DNA from: Hungatella_A sp034142505
GTDB lineage: Bacteria; Bacillota; Clostridia; Lachnospirales; Lachnospiraceae
Assembly (NCBI GenBank): GCA_034142505.1
Contig: JAWZDV010000054.1
Span: 1-64,000, forward strand
Direction: 5' to 3'
DNA: 64,000 nucleotides
Below, in pieces: positions 42,167 through 51,259 of the stretch. The translations under genes were made by a program, and so were the position numbers. Each line of letters starts with the position of its first letter. Position 1 is the first letter of the stretch. The notes beneath the pieces were generated by a model that did no database searches, was not told the origin of the DNA, and was given only the letters and a program-made list of their open reading frames with translations.

Positions 42167-43519
42167 ATGTTTAACAAGATCTTGATTGCCAACCGGGGTG
42201 AAATCGCTGTGCGTATCATCCGTGCGTGCAGAGAAATGGGTATCAAAACGGTTGCCGTGTATTCCGAGGCGGACCGTGATTCCCTTCATACCATGCTGGC
42301 TGATGAAGCCATCTGTATCGGACCGGCCGCGTCCTCACAGAGTTATCTGAATATGGAGCGGATTTTGACGGCGACGGTGGCCATGAAGGCTGACGCCATT
42401 CATCCGGGATTTGGTTTTCTGTCGGAAAATGCCCGGTTTGCGGAGCTTTGTGAAAAATGTAATATCACATTTATCGGGCCATCAGCAGAGATTATCAATA
42501 AGATGGGGAACAAGTCGGAGGCCAGAAAGACCATGATGGAGGCCGGCGTGCCGGTAGTTCCCGGCAGCAAGGAGCCGGTTTTTGCGGTGGAAGAGGCGAG
42601 AGCCATGGCACGGGAAATCGGATATCCGGTGATGATCAAGGCATCCTCCGGCGGCGGTGGAAAAGGGATGAGAATTTCTTACAGCGATGAAGATTTCGAT
42701 GCCAATTTTCAGAATGCCCAGATGGAGTCAGTCAAAGGATTTTCGGATGACACCATGTATATTGAGAAATATATCGAGAAGCCGAGACATATTGAGTTTC
42801 AGATCATGGCGGACCGGCATGGCAATGTGGTTCATCTTGGGGAGCGGGACTGTTCCATTCAGAGACGCCACCAGAAAGTACTGGAGGAGTCGCCGTCCGC
42901 GGTGATTTCCGAGGACTTACGTCAACGGATGGGCGAGACGGCGACTCGCGCCGCGAAAGCAGTCGGCTATGAGAATGCAGGGACTATTGAGTTTTTGCTG
43001 GATAAAAACAAGAACTTTTATTTTATGGAAATGAACACCAGAATCCAGGTAGAACATCCGGTGACGGAAATGGTGACTGGGCTGGATTTGATTAAAGAGC
43101 AGATTCGTGTGGCGGCGGGGGAACAGTTAAGCGTCGGCCAGGAAGAGATTCAGATTCATGGGCACGCCATTGAGTGCAGAATCAATGCGGAGAATCCTTC
43201 TAAGAATTTCATGCCGTGTCCGGGGCTGATCACCAATGTGCATGTGCCGGGCGGCAACGGTGTGAGAGTTGACAGCCACATTTATAACAATTATAAGGTT
43301 CCGGCGAACTATGATTCCATGCTGCTGAAGCTGATTGTCCATGGGAAAGACAGACAGGATGCGATCAGGAAGATGAGAAGCGCGCTTGGGGAACTGGTGA
43401 TAGAAGGAATTGAGACCAATCTGGATTTCCAGTTTGAGATTCTCAGCCATGAGGCGTATCAGGATGGGGATACGGATACGCATTTTATTCCGACGTATTT
43501 TCCTCAGTATTGCAAGTAA
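42167..43519 (+). CDS. Biotin carboxylase subunit of acetyl-CoA carboxylase
   Basis: 450 aa ATP-grasp enzyme, normal length for AccC. MFNKILIANRGEIAVRIIRACREMGI (N-terminal Rossmann-like domain), IKASSGGGGKGMRI (ATP-binding glycine loop), MEMNTRIQVEHPVTEMVTG (catalytic region), AIECRINAENPSKNFMPCPG. Carboxylates biotin on AccB using bicarbonate and ATP. Confidence 0.96.
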   Translation: MFNKILIANRGEIAVRIIRACREMGIKTVAVYSEADRDSLHTMLADEAICIGPAASSQSYLNMERILTATVAMKADAIHPGFGFLSENARFAELCEKCNITFIGPSAEIINKMGNKSEARKTMMEAGVPVVPGSKEPVFAVEEARAMAREIGYPVMIKASSGGGGKGMRISYSDEDFDANFQNAQMESVKGFSDDTMYIEKYIEKPRHIEFQIMADRHGNVVHLGERDCSIQRRHQKVLEESPSAVISEDLRQRMGETATRAAKAVGYENAGTIEFLLDKNKNFYFMEMNTRIQVEHPVTEMVTGLDLIKEQIRVAAGEQLSVGQEEIQIHGHAIECRINAENPSKNFMPCPGLITNVHVPGGNGVRVDSHIYNNYKVPANYDSMLLKLIVHGKDRQDAIRKMRSALGELVIEGIETNLDFQFEILSHEAYQDGDTDTHFIPTYFPQYCK

Positions 43520-43566
43520 TAAGTCAGTCATGAGTCCGTAGTGGAACCACGGCACAGGAGGTAAAA

Positions 43567-45315
43567 ATGTTAAGAGACATGTTTAAAAAGACTTATACAC
43601 TGATTGACACCAAGTATAAGACCCCGGCCAAAGAAGAGCCAAACATCCCGGAAGGGCTGTGGAGAAAATGTAATAAATGCGGCCAGCCTGTGTATGTGGA
43701 GGACGTAAAGAATAATCATTATGTTTGTCCAAAGTGTAAAGGATATTTCCGGGTTCATGCGTACCGCAGGATTGAGATGGTGGTTGATGAGGGTACGTTT
43801 GAGGAGTGGAATAAACAGATGGAGTTCAGCAACCCGCTGGATTTCCCTGGATATGAAGCGAAGGTTAAGGCGGCGAGGGAGAAGACAAAGCTGAATGAAG
43901 CTGTTGTTACGGGTAAATGCCTGATTCACGGACAGCCGGCGGCAATTGGTGTCTGCGACGCCAGATTTTTGATGAGCAGTATGGGGCATGTGGTTGGTGA
44001 AAAGATTACCAGCATGGTGGAGAGAGCTACGGCGGAGAAACTTCCGGTGATCATCTTCGCCTGTTCCGGCGGCGCCAGAATGCAGGAGGGGACTGTTTCC
44101 TTAATGCAGATGGCCAAGACGTCGGCGGCTTTAAAGCGTCATCACAATGCAGGCCAGCTGTTTATCAGTGTACTGACAGACCCCACAACGGGCGGAGTGA
44201 CAGCCAGTTTTGCCATGCTTGGCGATATTATTCTGGCGGAGCCGAATGCTTTAATTGGGTTTGCGGGGCCACGGGTGATTCAGCAGACTATTGGACAGAA
44301 ACTTCCGGAGGGATTTCAGCGGTCGGAATTTCTGCTGGAGCATGGATTTGTAGATAAGATTGTGGAGCGGTCGGAACTGAAAGAGACGCTGGCGCGGATT
44401 TTGTCTATTCATGGGGATGAGTGGAAAAAGAATGCGGGCGTGAATGCGTCCGACAGCGGTGCATTTTCCCAAAAGAAAGTGGAGAAGCTTCGGACGGTTG
44501 TGGAAAACTTTAATTCCAGACCGAAGGACAGTGGAAAAACGGCTTGGGATACGGTGCAGCTGTCGAGAAAGGCTGACAGGCCGGTGGCGACGGACTATAT
44601 GAACCATATTTTTGATGATTTTATGGAATTTCATGGGGACCGGTATTATGGCGATGATGGGGCGATTGTCGGCGGAATTGCTACGTTTCATGGAATGCCG
44701 GTGACGGTGATTGGGCAGCAGAAAGGGAAGACGACCAAGGAGAATATCAAACGAAACTTTGGGATGCCGTCCCCGGAAGGTTACCGGAAGGCGCTGCGTC
44801 TGATGAAACAGGCGGATACGTTTGGAAGGCCGGTGATCTGCCTTGTGGATACGCCTGGCGCGTTCTGCGGCCTTGAGGCTGAGGAACGGGGGCAGGGGGA
44901 AGCCATTGCCCGGAGCTTATTTGAGATGGCGGATTTGAAGGTGCCGGTGCTCTCTGTCGTGATTGGAGAAGGGGGAAGCGGCGGGGCGTTAGCGATGGCG
45001 GTGGCCAATGAAGTCTGGATGATGGAGAATTCTATTTATTCGATATTGTCGCCGGAGGGATTTGCATCGATTTTGTGGAAAGACAGCAAGAAGGCGGATC
45101 AGGCGGCCCAGGTGATGCGGGTGACGGCCAGAGATCTGCTGGAAATGCATTTGATAGAACGGATTATTCCGGAAGAGGAACCGGTCAGTGTGGAACATAT
45201 GGATCAGGTGGCGGCCCGGATGGAGCAGGCGATGAAAGTGTTCCTGGCTGATTATTGCAGCATGTCGGGGGAAGAGCTGGTGGAGCAGCGTTACCAGAGA
45301 TTCCGTGTTATTTAG
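43567..45315 (+). CDS. Fused acetyl-CoA carboxylase carboxyltransferase (AccD-AccA)
   Basis: 582 aa single polypeptide. The first half (about 1-290) is AccD: zinc ribbon CNKCGQP ... CPKCKG (residues 36-60), FACSGGARMQEG, LTDPTTGGVTASFAMLGD. The second half (about 320-582) is AccA: DYMNHIFDDFMEFHGDR, GQQKGKTTKENIKRNFGMPSPEGYRKALR, LVDTPGAFCGLEAEERGQGEAIA, VIGEGGSGGALA, VWMMENSIYSILSPEGFASI. A short linker of about 30 residues joins them with no stop or frameshift. In E. coli these are separate subunits. AGGAGGTAAAA precedes ATG 43567. Confidence 0.94.
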   Translation: MLRDMFKKTYTLIDTKYKTPAKEEPNIPEGLWRKCNKCGQPVYVEDVKNNHYVCPKCKGYFRVHAYRRIEMVVDEGTFEEWNKQMEFSNPLDFPGYEAKVKAAREKTKLNEAVVTGKCLIHGQPAAIGVCDARFLMSSMGHVVGEKITSMVERATAEKLPVIIFACSGGARMQEGTVSLMQMAKTSAALKRHHNAGQLFISVLTDPTTGGVTASFAMLGDIILAEPNALIGFAGPRVIQQTIGQKLPEGFQRSEFLLEHGFVDKIVERSELKETLARILSIHGDEWKKNAGVNASDSGAFSQKKVEKLRTVVENFNSRPKDSGKTAWDTVQLSRKADRPVATDYMNHIFDDFMEFHGDRYYGDDGAIVGGIATFHGMPVTVIGQQKGKTTKENIKRNFGMPSPEGYRKALRLMKQADTFGRPVICLVDTPGAFCGLEAEERGQGEAIARSLFEMADLKVPVLSVVIGEGGSGGALAMAVANEVWMMENSIYSILSPEGFASILWKDSKKADQAAQVMRVTARDLLEMHLIERIIPEEEPVSVEHMDQVAARMEQAMKVFLADYCSMSGEELVEQRYQRFRVI

Positions 45316-45386
45316 GAATTTGATGCAGATTTGTAGATGCCGCGTCCCGGGACACGGCTGGATTTGTTAGAATTTAGGAGATAATC

Positions 45387-46487
45387 ATGAACACATGGAA
45401 ACCGTTGGTAATTGGTGATTTAACAGCTCCCAAGCCTGTGATACAAGGCGGTATGGGAGTGGGGATCAGTTTATCCTCTCTGGCCGGGGCAGTAGCGGCC
45501 CAGGGGGGAGTAGGGATTATATCTACCGCGCAGATTGGATTTCGGGAACCGGATTTTAAGAAGAATCCGCTGGAAGCTAATTTGAGGGCGATTGGGAAAG
45601 AATTTAAGAAGGCCAGGGAGATTGCGCCAAAAGGGATTATCGGGTTCAATATTATGGTTGCGACCAGGAGTTATGCACTCTATGTAAAAGAAGCCGTGAA
45701 AGCCGGGGCGGATATCATTATTTCGGGCGCGGGACTGCCGATTGTGCTGCCGGAACTGGTCAAAGGGGCGAAGACAAAGATTGCCCCGATTGTCTCATCC
45801 GCAAAGTCTGCCATGGTGATCCTGAAAATGTGGGATCGAAAATACCAGGTGGTGCCGGATCTGGTGGTGATAGAAGGACCGCTGGCTGGCGGACATCTTG
45901 GATTTTCTGTGGAGCAGCTGGAGGAGATTGGGGCCAGCAGTGAAAACCGGGAACAGACATACCGCCAAGCGGATTATGATAATGAAGTGAAAAGTATTCT
46001 GAAGATTGTCAAGGAATACGCGGAGAAATATGGAAAAAAGATTCCGGTGGTGACGGCTGGAGGAATCTATAATCATGAGGATGTTCTTCACCAGATGGAA
46101 TTAGGGGTGGATGGGGTCCAGGTGGCGACCCGTTTTGTAACCACGGAAGAATGTGACGCGCCGGAGGTTTATAAACAAGCTTACATCCAGGCCAAACAGG
46201 AAGATATCGTTATCACCAAAAGCCCGGTGGGAATGCCTGGACGGGCGATTAAGAATCCATTCTTGAATCTGGTTTCCAAGGAAAAGCAGCCGATTGACCA
46301 CTGCTATCAGTGTCTGGAAAAATGCGATCACGCAACAATCCCGTATTGTATCACAAGGGCGCTGGTGAATGCAGCCGAAGGCGATACGGATCATGCGCTG
46401 TTGTTTTGCGGGAGCAATGCATACCGGGCGGAGCGGATTGAGACGGTGGCGGAAGTACTGGATGATTTGCTGGGAATGACAAGTTAA
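45387..46487 (+). CDS. Nitronate monooxygenase-like flavoprotein (NPD family)
   Basis: 366 aa FMN TIM-barrel related to FabK but longer: GDLTAPKPVIQGGMGVGISLSSLAGAVAAQGGVGIISTAQIG, VVIEGPLAGGHLGFS, IPVVTAGGIYNHEDVLHQMELGVDGVQVATRFV. The C-terminus adds a cysteine-containing region (HCYQCLEKCDHATIPYCITRAL) that FabK lacks. Family members oxidise nitronates; others have unknown roles. It is 71 nt after accDA and before the operon terminator, so probably co-transcribed, and may be a FabK paralogue acting on lipids or a detoxifying enzyme. Confidence 0.85.
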   Translation: MNTWKPLVIGDLTAPKPVIQGGMGVGISLSSLAGAVAAQGGVGIISTAQIGFREPDFKKNPLEANLRAIGKEFKKAREIAPKGIIGFNIMVATRSYALYVKEAVKAGADIIISGAGLPIVLPELVKGAKTKIAPIVSSAKSAMVILKMWDRKYQVVPDLVVIEGPLAGGHLGFSVEQLEEIGASSENREQTYRQADYDNEVKSILKIVKEYAEKYGKKIPVVTAGGIYNHEDVLHQMELGVDGVQVATRFVTTEECDAPEVYKQAYIQAKQEDIVITKSPVGMPGRAIKNPFLNLVSKEKQPIDHCYQCLEKCDHATIPYCITRALVNAAEGDTDHALLFCGSNAYRAERIETVAEVLDDLLGMTS

Positions 46488-46506
46488 TATTATTTTGAAT
46501 GAATAG

Positions 46507-46547
46507 AACGCGGAGATTGTCGATTATGAGAATATCTGCGTTTTTTT
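46507..46547 (+). terminator. Terminator of the fatty-acid operon
   Basis: AACGCGGAGATT (46507-46518) pairs with AATATCTGCGTT (46531-46542) with one mismatch, followed by an uninterrupted T-run to 46547. Confidence 0.8.
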
Positions 46548-46660
46548 CTTTGGAAGGAATGGCCCTGTGTCATATTCTGTCTTTTAAATTTCTTTGCATG
46601 TTGGATGTGATTTGGTATACTATAAGAAAAGACAATGTCTGGGGCAGGGAGGGACGAATC

Positions 46661-48370
46661 ATGGCATTTAAACCGTTACCGATTGGGGTAGATAGTTTTG
46701 AGGATATTATCCGGAATGGGTATTATTATGTAGATAAGACTTTAATGATAAAAGCGTTGTGGGATATGAAGGGAAAAGTGAATTTATTCACCCGCCCCCG
46801 TAGATTTGGCAAGACTCTGAATATGAGTATGTTACAATATTTTTTTGAAAATATGGGCTCCGATGAGTTGAATGGTAAAAACAGAGAATTGTTTGCAGGG
46901 CTTAAAATTATGGAAGCGGGGGAACTATACACTGGATTAATGGGCCAATATCCGGTGATTAGTCTGTCTCTGAAATCAGGAAAGCAGGCGACTTTTGACC
47001 TTTCGATGGCTATGCTGAAGCGCCGGATCGCGGAAGAATTCAGGAGACATCAGCAAATCCGGGATCAGATTGGCGATCAGAGGGAGCGGTTTGACCGTAT
47101 CATGATGGAAAAGGGAGACTTGAACGACTATTTGGATGCTATTGCGTTTTTATCATCCCTTTTAAAACAGTGCTATGGAAAACCCGCGATTATTTTGATA
47201 GATGAGTATGATGTTCCGCTGGAAAATGCTTATTTTAACGGTTTTTATGAGGAAATGATTCACTTTATCCGTTCTCTGTTTGAATCTGCCTTGAAGACAA
47301 ATAGCAGTCTGGAATTTGCGGTGATTACCGGTTGTTTGAGAATCACAAAGGAATCAATCTTTACTGGGCTAAACAATTTAAAGGTGATTTCGATTCTCAG
47401 TGAATTTTATGGGGAACATTTTGGTTTCACACAGGCGGAAGTAGATGATATGCTGGCATTTTATAGAAGGGAAAAAAGTCGGGAGACCTTAAAGCATTGG
47501 TATGACGGCTATTTATTTGGTGGGAAAGAAGTCTATAATCCGTGGAGTGTCATTAATTATGTGGAATCTCTGATGGGGAATGAGGATGCCTTTCCAAAAC
47601 CTTACTGGTCGAATACCAGTGGGAACAGTATTGTAAAGGATTTAGTGGAGAACGCAAACATAGAAGTAAGAGGGGAGATAGAAAGCCTGATTGACGGGGG
47701 AACCATTGAGAAGCAGATTCATGAGGAGATTACCTATGGGGATATCTATCAGTCAGAAGATAATCTGTGGAATTTCTTGTTCTTTACTGGATATTTAAAG
47801 AAGGTGGAAGGGCGAATGGAAGGAAATCGCCAGTATATGACTATGGCTATTCCCAATGAGGAAGTCAAGTATACGTATGAAAACACTGTGTTATCATGGT
47901 TTGATGCTAAAATTCGCCAAAAAGATTTTTCTTCTCTATTTGAAGCCCTGGAGCAGGGCGATACAGATAAAGTTGAAGTAATTCTGGTAGAAAATTTGAT
48001 GGAGACAATCAGTTTCTATGACTATGCGGAGAGTTACTATCACGGATTTTTGGCGGGTATTCTTCGCAGCGGAGGAGACAAATATCTTGTAAAATCGAAC
48101 AGAGAAGCCGGTCTCGGCCGCCCGGATATTGTGCTAAGAACTCCCAGTGTCCGAGGACGGGCGTTTGTCATAGAAATCAAAATCGCAGACAGTTTGGCAG
48201 ATATGGAACATCAGTGCCAACTGGCTCTCGACCAGATTGAACGTCAAAAATACCGAGAAGAACTTCTGTCAGAAGGGTTCAAAAATATATGGACGTATGG
48301 TATCAGCTTCTGGAAAAAGGAAGTTATGGTACGGCGGGGGGGGGATAAGGAATCCCTTGATTGTTCTTGA
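46661..48370 (+). CDS. AAA-ATPase-like / PD-(D/E)XK nuclease-family protein (DUF1703 type)
   Basis: 569 aa. N-terminal AAA-like domain (MAFKPLPIGVDSFEDIIRNGYYYVDKT; P-loop-related FTRPRRFGKTLNMSM; Walker B-like AIILIDEYDVPL) and C-terminal PD-(D/E)XK nuclease-like domain (GRPDIVLRTPSVRGRAFVIEIKIADS, i.e. D...E-x-K). These proteins are abundant in gut Bacteroidetes and Clostridia, with unknown function. ATG 46661 follows GGGAGGGACGAATC. The normal C-terminus (YGISFWKKE) is followed by an atypical basic tail after a run of nine G at 48336-48344, where the sequence joins a decayed gene; the last dozen residues are probably foreign to the family. Confidence 0.85.
   Translation: MAFKPLPIGVDSFEDIIRNGYYYVDKTLMIKALWDMKGKVNLFTRPRRFGKTLNMSMLQYFFENMGSDELNGKNRELFAGLKIMEAGELYTGLMGQYPVISLSLKSGKQATFDLSMAMLKRRIAEEFRRHQQIRDQIGDQRERFDRIMMEKGDLNDYLDAIAFLSSLLKQCYGKPAIILIDEYDVPLENAYFNGFYEEMIHFIRSLFESALKTNSSLEFAVITGCLRITKESIFTGLNNLKVISILSEFYGEHFGFTQAEVDDMLAFYRREKSRETLKHWYDGYLFGGKEVYNPWSVINYVESLMGNEDAFPKPYWSNTSGNSIVKDLVENANIEVRGEIESLIDGGTIEKQIHEEITYGDIYQSEDNLWNFLFFTGYLKKVEGRMEGNRQYMTMAIPNEEVKYTYENTVLSWFDAKIRQKDFSSLFEALEQGDTDKVEVILVENLMETISFYDYAESYYHGFLAGILRSGGDKYLVKSNREAGLGRPDIVLRTPSVRGRAFVIEIKIADSLADMEHQCQLALDQIERQKYREELLSEGFKNIWTYGISFWKKEVMVRRGGDKESLDCS
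48336..48344 (+). repeat. Nine-G homopolymer at the 3' end of the DUF1703-type gene
   Basis: Run of nine G inside the coding end, codons for the terminal tail. Slippage by one base would change only the last ~10 residues or extend the frame into the neighbouring pseudogene. It also marks the junction with the decayed ATPase gene. Confidence 0.7.
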
Positions 48371-48994
48371 TGAGATCCATTATGAGTTAATCGCCCGGGT
48401 GGATAAACTCCAGTTTCAGAATTTTATTCGTGCAACGGCATGTCGTACAGAGCAAATGTTAAATATCCATGATATTGCGTCCGATGTTGGAGTTTCTGAT
48501 GACACTGCAAAACGTTGGCTTCAGGTGTTGGAGAAATCGGATATTATTTTTTATTTACGGTCATATTCCAATAATTTATTAAAGAGAATCGTAAAAACTT
48601 CAAAGCTATATTTTTTTGATACCGGGCTGGTGGCATATCTTACAAAATATACACCCCGGAAATCTTAGCAAATGGTGCGATTAATGGAGCTATTCTGGAA
48701 AATTACGTGGTGGTGGAAATTCTGAAAACATACTTCAATAGTGCAAAAGACTGTTTGCTCTGGTATTATAGAGATAGTAATGCCAATGAAATTGATATGG
48801 TATTGGAGAGCAATGGGAAATTACATCCATTTGAAATTAAACGTTCCATCAATCCTGGCAATGAACTGATTAGAACATTTTCCATCTTAGACAAAGGTTC
48901 TGTCCCACGTGGAACAGGTGCGGTGATTTGTATGCGTCCGGAACTTTCAGCAGTGAATTCAGAGAATTTTATAGTTCCAATATGGATGATATAA
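48349..48994 (+). pseudogene. Decayed AAA ATPase of the DUF4143 family
   Basis: The 5' two thirds, with the P-loop, are missing. What remains starts with a Walker-B-like PLIVLDEIHYE, jumps directly to the DUF4143 region (KLQFQNFIRATACRTEQMLNIHDIASDVGVSDDTAKRWLQVLEKSDIIFYL, LVKTSKLYFFDTGLVAYLT), then is frameshifted at about 48650 (TAG at 48666 in the first frame) and continues in another frame with EILANGAINGAILENYVVVEILKTYF and the PD-(D/E)XK-like end (NEIDMVLESNGKLHPFEIKRS ... IVPIWMI). An internal deletion plus a one-base frameshift make it non-functional. Confidence 0.75.
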
Positions 48995-49075
48995 TGCATA
49001 TATCCCCCTGGTACCTCATTTCATTGCAAAGAGGAGCCAGGGAGGCTTTTCATGTTAAGAAATTAGAATCTTTCA

Positions 49076-49272
49076 TCAACTGGAATTCCGTTCCAGAAAT
49101 GTATAAGAATTATTGTTGTCCACAGCCGGGAATTTTTCTGGCTTTATTTGATTTAACGGCAATTCTACGACTCTCTGACCCATCTCATAGGCGTGGCATA
49201 GATGGTTGACAAAGGTGGTGAGAATTCCAGGCCTTCGAGATTGGTCTGGTCGGTAGAGATGACGGCGATATC
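49076..49272 (-). pseudogene. 3' remnant of a LacI-family regulator
   Basis: On the minus strand from about 49272 the reading DIAVISTDQTNLEGLEFSPPL followed by STIY matches the effector-domain end of LacI regulators. One base shift later (about 49208) another frame carries on with YEMGQRVVELPLNQIKPEKF and reaches a natural-looking stop at 49078-49076. Only the last ~65 residues remain, so the gene is dead. It faces away from the beta-glucosidase remnant with which it shares a junction near 49272. The sequence is not related to the intact LacI gene at 51758 at nucleotide level as far as I can see. Confidence 0.65.
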
Positions 49273-49273
49273 T

Positions 49274-49627
49274 TTTATGAGTTTTCCGTATTGCGTGGGA
49301 CAGGTGCCGGTTTCCTATGAACAGTTTCAGACGGGCCGTCCTTTTGTGGACGGGTCAGATGTGAAGTATGTGTCCCGTTAACTGGATATTCCCAATGCTC
49401 CTCTTTACCCGTTTGGATATGGATTGTCTTATACCGATTTTGAGATTGGACCGGTGCAGCTTGCGTCACCGGGGATGAAGAAAGGGGAATGTTTGAAGGC
49501 CTCGGTGGCAGTTAAAAATACCGGGAAGGTGAAGGGGCAGGAGGTTGTCCAGCTATATCTGTAGGATGTGTGCGGCAGTGTGGTGAGACCGTTGCGGCAG
49601 TTGAAGGGATTTCAGAAAGTAGAATAA
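49274..49627 (+). pseudogene. 3' remnant of a glycoside hydrolase family 3 beta-glucosidase
   Basis: Reading from about 49274: MSFPYCVGQVPVSYEQFQTG then RPFVDGSDVKYVSR, stop TAA (49379-49381), LDIPNAPLYPFGYGLSYTDF, and the fibronectin-III-like end (VKNTGKVKGQEVVQLYL, stop TAG at 49562-49564, DVCGSVVRPLRQLKGFQKV). This is the unmistakable C-terminal third of a BglX-type GH3 enzyme with two in-frame stops in one frame. The catalytic domain is gone. Confidence 0.8.
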
Positions 49628-49737
49628 TAGCAATAGAAAAGCTGCAAGTAATATGCTCTATTATAGTCAATTATACGATTTATGTACTCATATCCGAGTC
49701 ATACAGATGAACGGTAAACTGTAATAGGGTGAAAAAT

Positions 49738-49918
49738 ATGAAGCAAGATAAAGTGAAATACGATTTTAAGGCTTTCGGTTAGCCATAAAAGCAGCAAGAA
49801 AGGCAAATATTCTCGGAACGCATTAGCGGACGAGCTGAACATTATGCCGCGCTATATTGTAGATACATTCTTTTTCTTAGACAAGGGATTGCGTATTGTC
49901 ACCGCTACGGCAAAATAG
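49738..49918 (+). pseudogene. Remnant of an XRE-type regulator from a Tn916-like integrative element
   Basis: ATG 49738 gives MKQDKVKYDFKAFG, which is the start of the small HTH regulator found in Tn916/CTn-type elements (MKQDKxxYDFxAxGxAIKxAR). After a one-base shift LAIKAARKAN follows, then another shift and SRNALADELNIMPRYIV, then a deletion and FFFLDKGLRIVTATAK with a stop at 49916-49918. Two frameshifts and an internal deletion make it a pseudogene. It indicates past residence of an integrative conjugative element. Confidence 0.6.
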
Positions 49919-50172
49919 GTTAAGGACGTGTTGTAATCTTTTTGAGATTGCAGCGTTTTTCTTTTTGCAAAAGTCGGCAAAAAGTGATTTTCCGTTGTTG
50001 TAGGTATTGAGGGAAAAGGTTTCGTGGCAAGCAGATCATAGACAACATTTTATAGGCGGAGAAGCAGCCGGAACGAGAAAAGGAAACAGTGCGCAGATAA
50101 TTTTGACGCTATGGAAATAAGATGCTTTTTGTGTTATACTGATTGCAATACACCTTGAAAGGGGCGATAAAA
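49919..50172. other. Intergenic remnant without recognisable gene
   Basis: Between the XRE remnant and the DUF1016 gene I see only short broken reading frames; a possible -10 (TTATAC, 50134-50139) lies upstream of the next gene. Composition resembles the neighbouring element debris. Confidence 0.4.
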
Positions 50173-51201
50173 TTGAACAATTTGACATATACTGATTCTA
50201 TGAAGAATGAGATTAGAGAGTTGTTATTAAATTCGCGTCAGCGTGTGGCGGTACAGGTTAATACAGAGTTTTTGTCTACATACTGGAACGTAGGCAGAAT
50301 TATTGTTGAGTATGAACAGAAAAGCAAAGAACGGGCGGATTATGGAAAGCAGACCTTAAAGCAGCTTTCTAAAGATTTAACAAAATAGTTTGGGAAAGGT
50401 TTTTCTGTTTCTAATCTCCAATTTATGCGTCGCTTTTACCAGAGTTATCAAATTCAACAGACAGTGTCTGTTAAATTGTCGTGGTCGCATTACTGTGAAC
50501 TTTTGACTATTAGCGATACGGATAAACGTAGTTTTTATGAAAAGGAAGCTATCAACTCCGGATGGTCGATACGCGAATTGAAACGCCAGATTTCCACATC
50601 ACTTTATGAAAGGCTATTACTGTCAGAGGGCAAAACGAATAAGGAAACAGTGCTTGCCCTCGCGGAAAAGGGAATTGAAATGGCGGCGCCGCTCGACATG
50701 ATAAAAGATCCTTATGTATTTGAGTTTTTGGGTGTGCCGGAAAATAAGCCTATGCTTGAAAGTGACCTTGAAAAAGCACTTGTCGCGCAGATAGAAAAAT
50801 TCCTACTGGAATTAGGACGCGGTTTTATGTTTGTGGGTACGCAGCAGCGGATTACCCTCAATAATATACACTATTATGTGGACATGGTTTTCTACAACAA
50901 AATCCTACGGGCGTATGTGCTGATTGAATTAAAGACGACAAAACTCACGCCGGAAGCGGCTGGTCAGCTCAATATGTATCTGAATTACTATGCCGCAGAG
51001 GTAAATGATGAACACGATAACCCGCCAATCGGGATTATCCTTTGTACGGACAAAGACAGTGTGGCTGCTGAATATGCCCTCGGCGGTCTGTCAAATATGA
51101 TTTTTGCATCCCGGTATGTTTATTATATCCCGAACAAAGAGCAGTTAATCGCACAAGTAGAAGTTGTTTTGAATGAATGGCATAAAAAAGAGAAAGAATA
51201 G
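50173..51201 (+). pseudogene. DUF1016/YhcG-type PDDEXK nuclease gene interrupted by an amber codon
   Basis: One frame throughout: TTG 50173 (AAAGGGG upstream) gives MNNLTYTDSMKNEIRELLLN then SRQRVAVQVNTEFLSTYWNVGR, the DUF1016 N-terminal winged-helix domain, then TAG at 50386-50388, then FGKGFSVSNLQFMRRFYQSY and the rest including the C-terminal nuclease-like part (GRGFMFVGTQQRITLNNIHYY with VDMVFYN, then YVLIELKT, the D...E-x-K motif). Apart from that single stop the gene is full length, so it is a very recent pseudogene, or the stop is an assembly error, or it is read through. ORFs could be reinitiated at ATG 50425. Confidence 0.8.
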
Positions 51202-51211
51202 GCAAAAAAGA

Positions 51212-51257
51212 ACAGGACGCGGAAGCCAGTCAATGACTTCCGCGCTCTGTCTTTTTT
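51212..51257 (+). terminator. Terminator after the DUF1016 gene
   Basis: ACAGGACGCGGAAG (51213-51226) pairs with CTTCCGCGCTCTGT (51237-51250), allowing a GA/CT mismatch, and is followed by T6 at 51252-51257. Confidence 0.8.
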
Positions 51258-51259
51258 GT

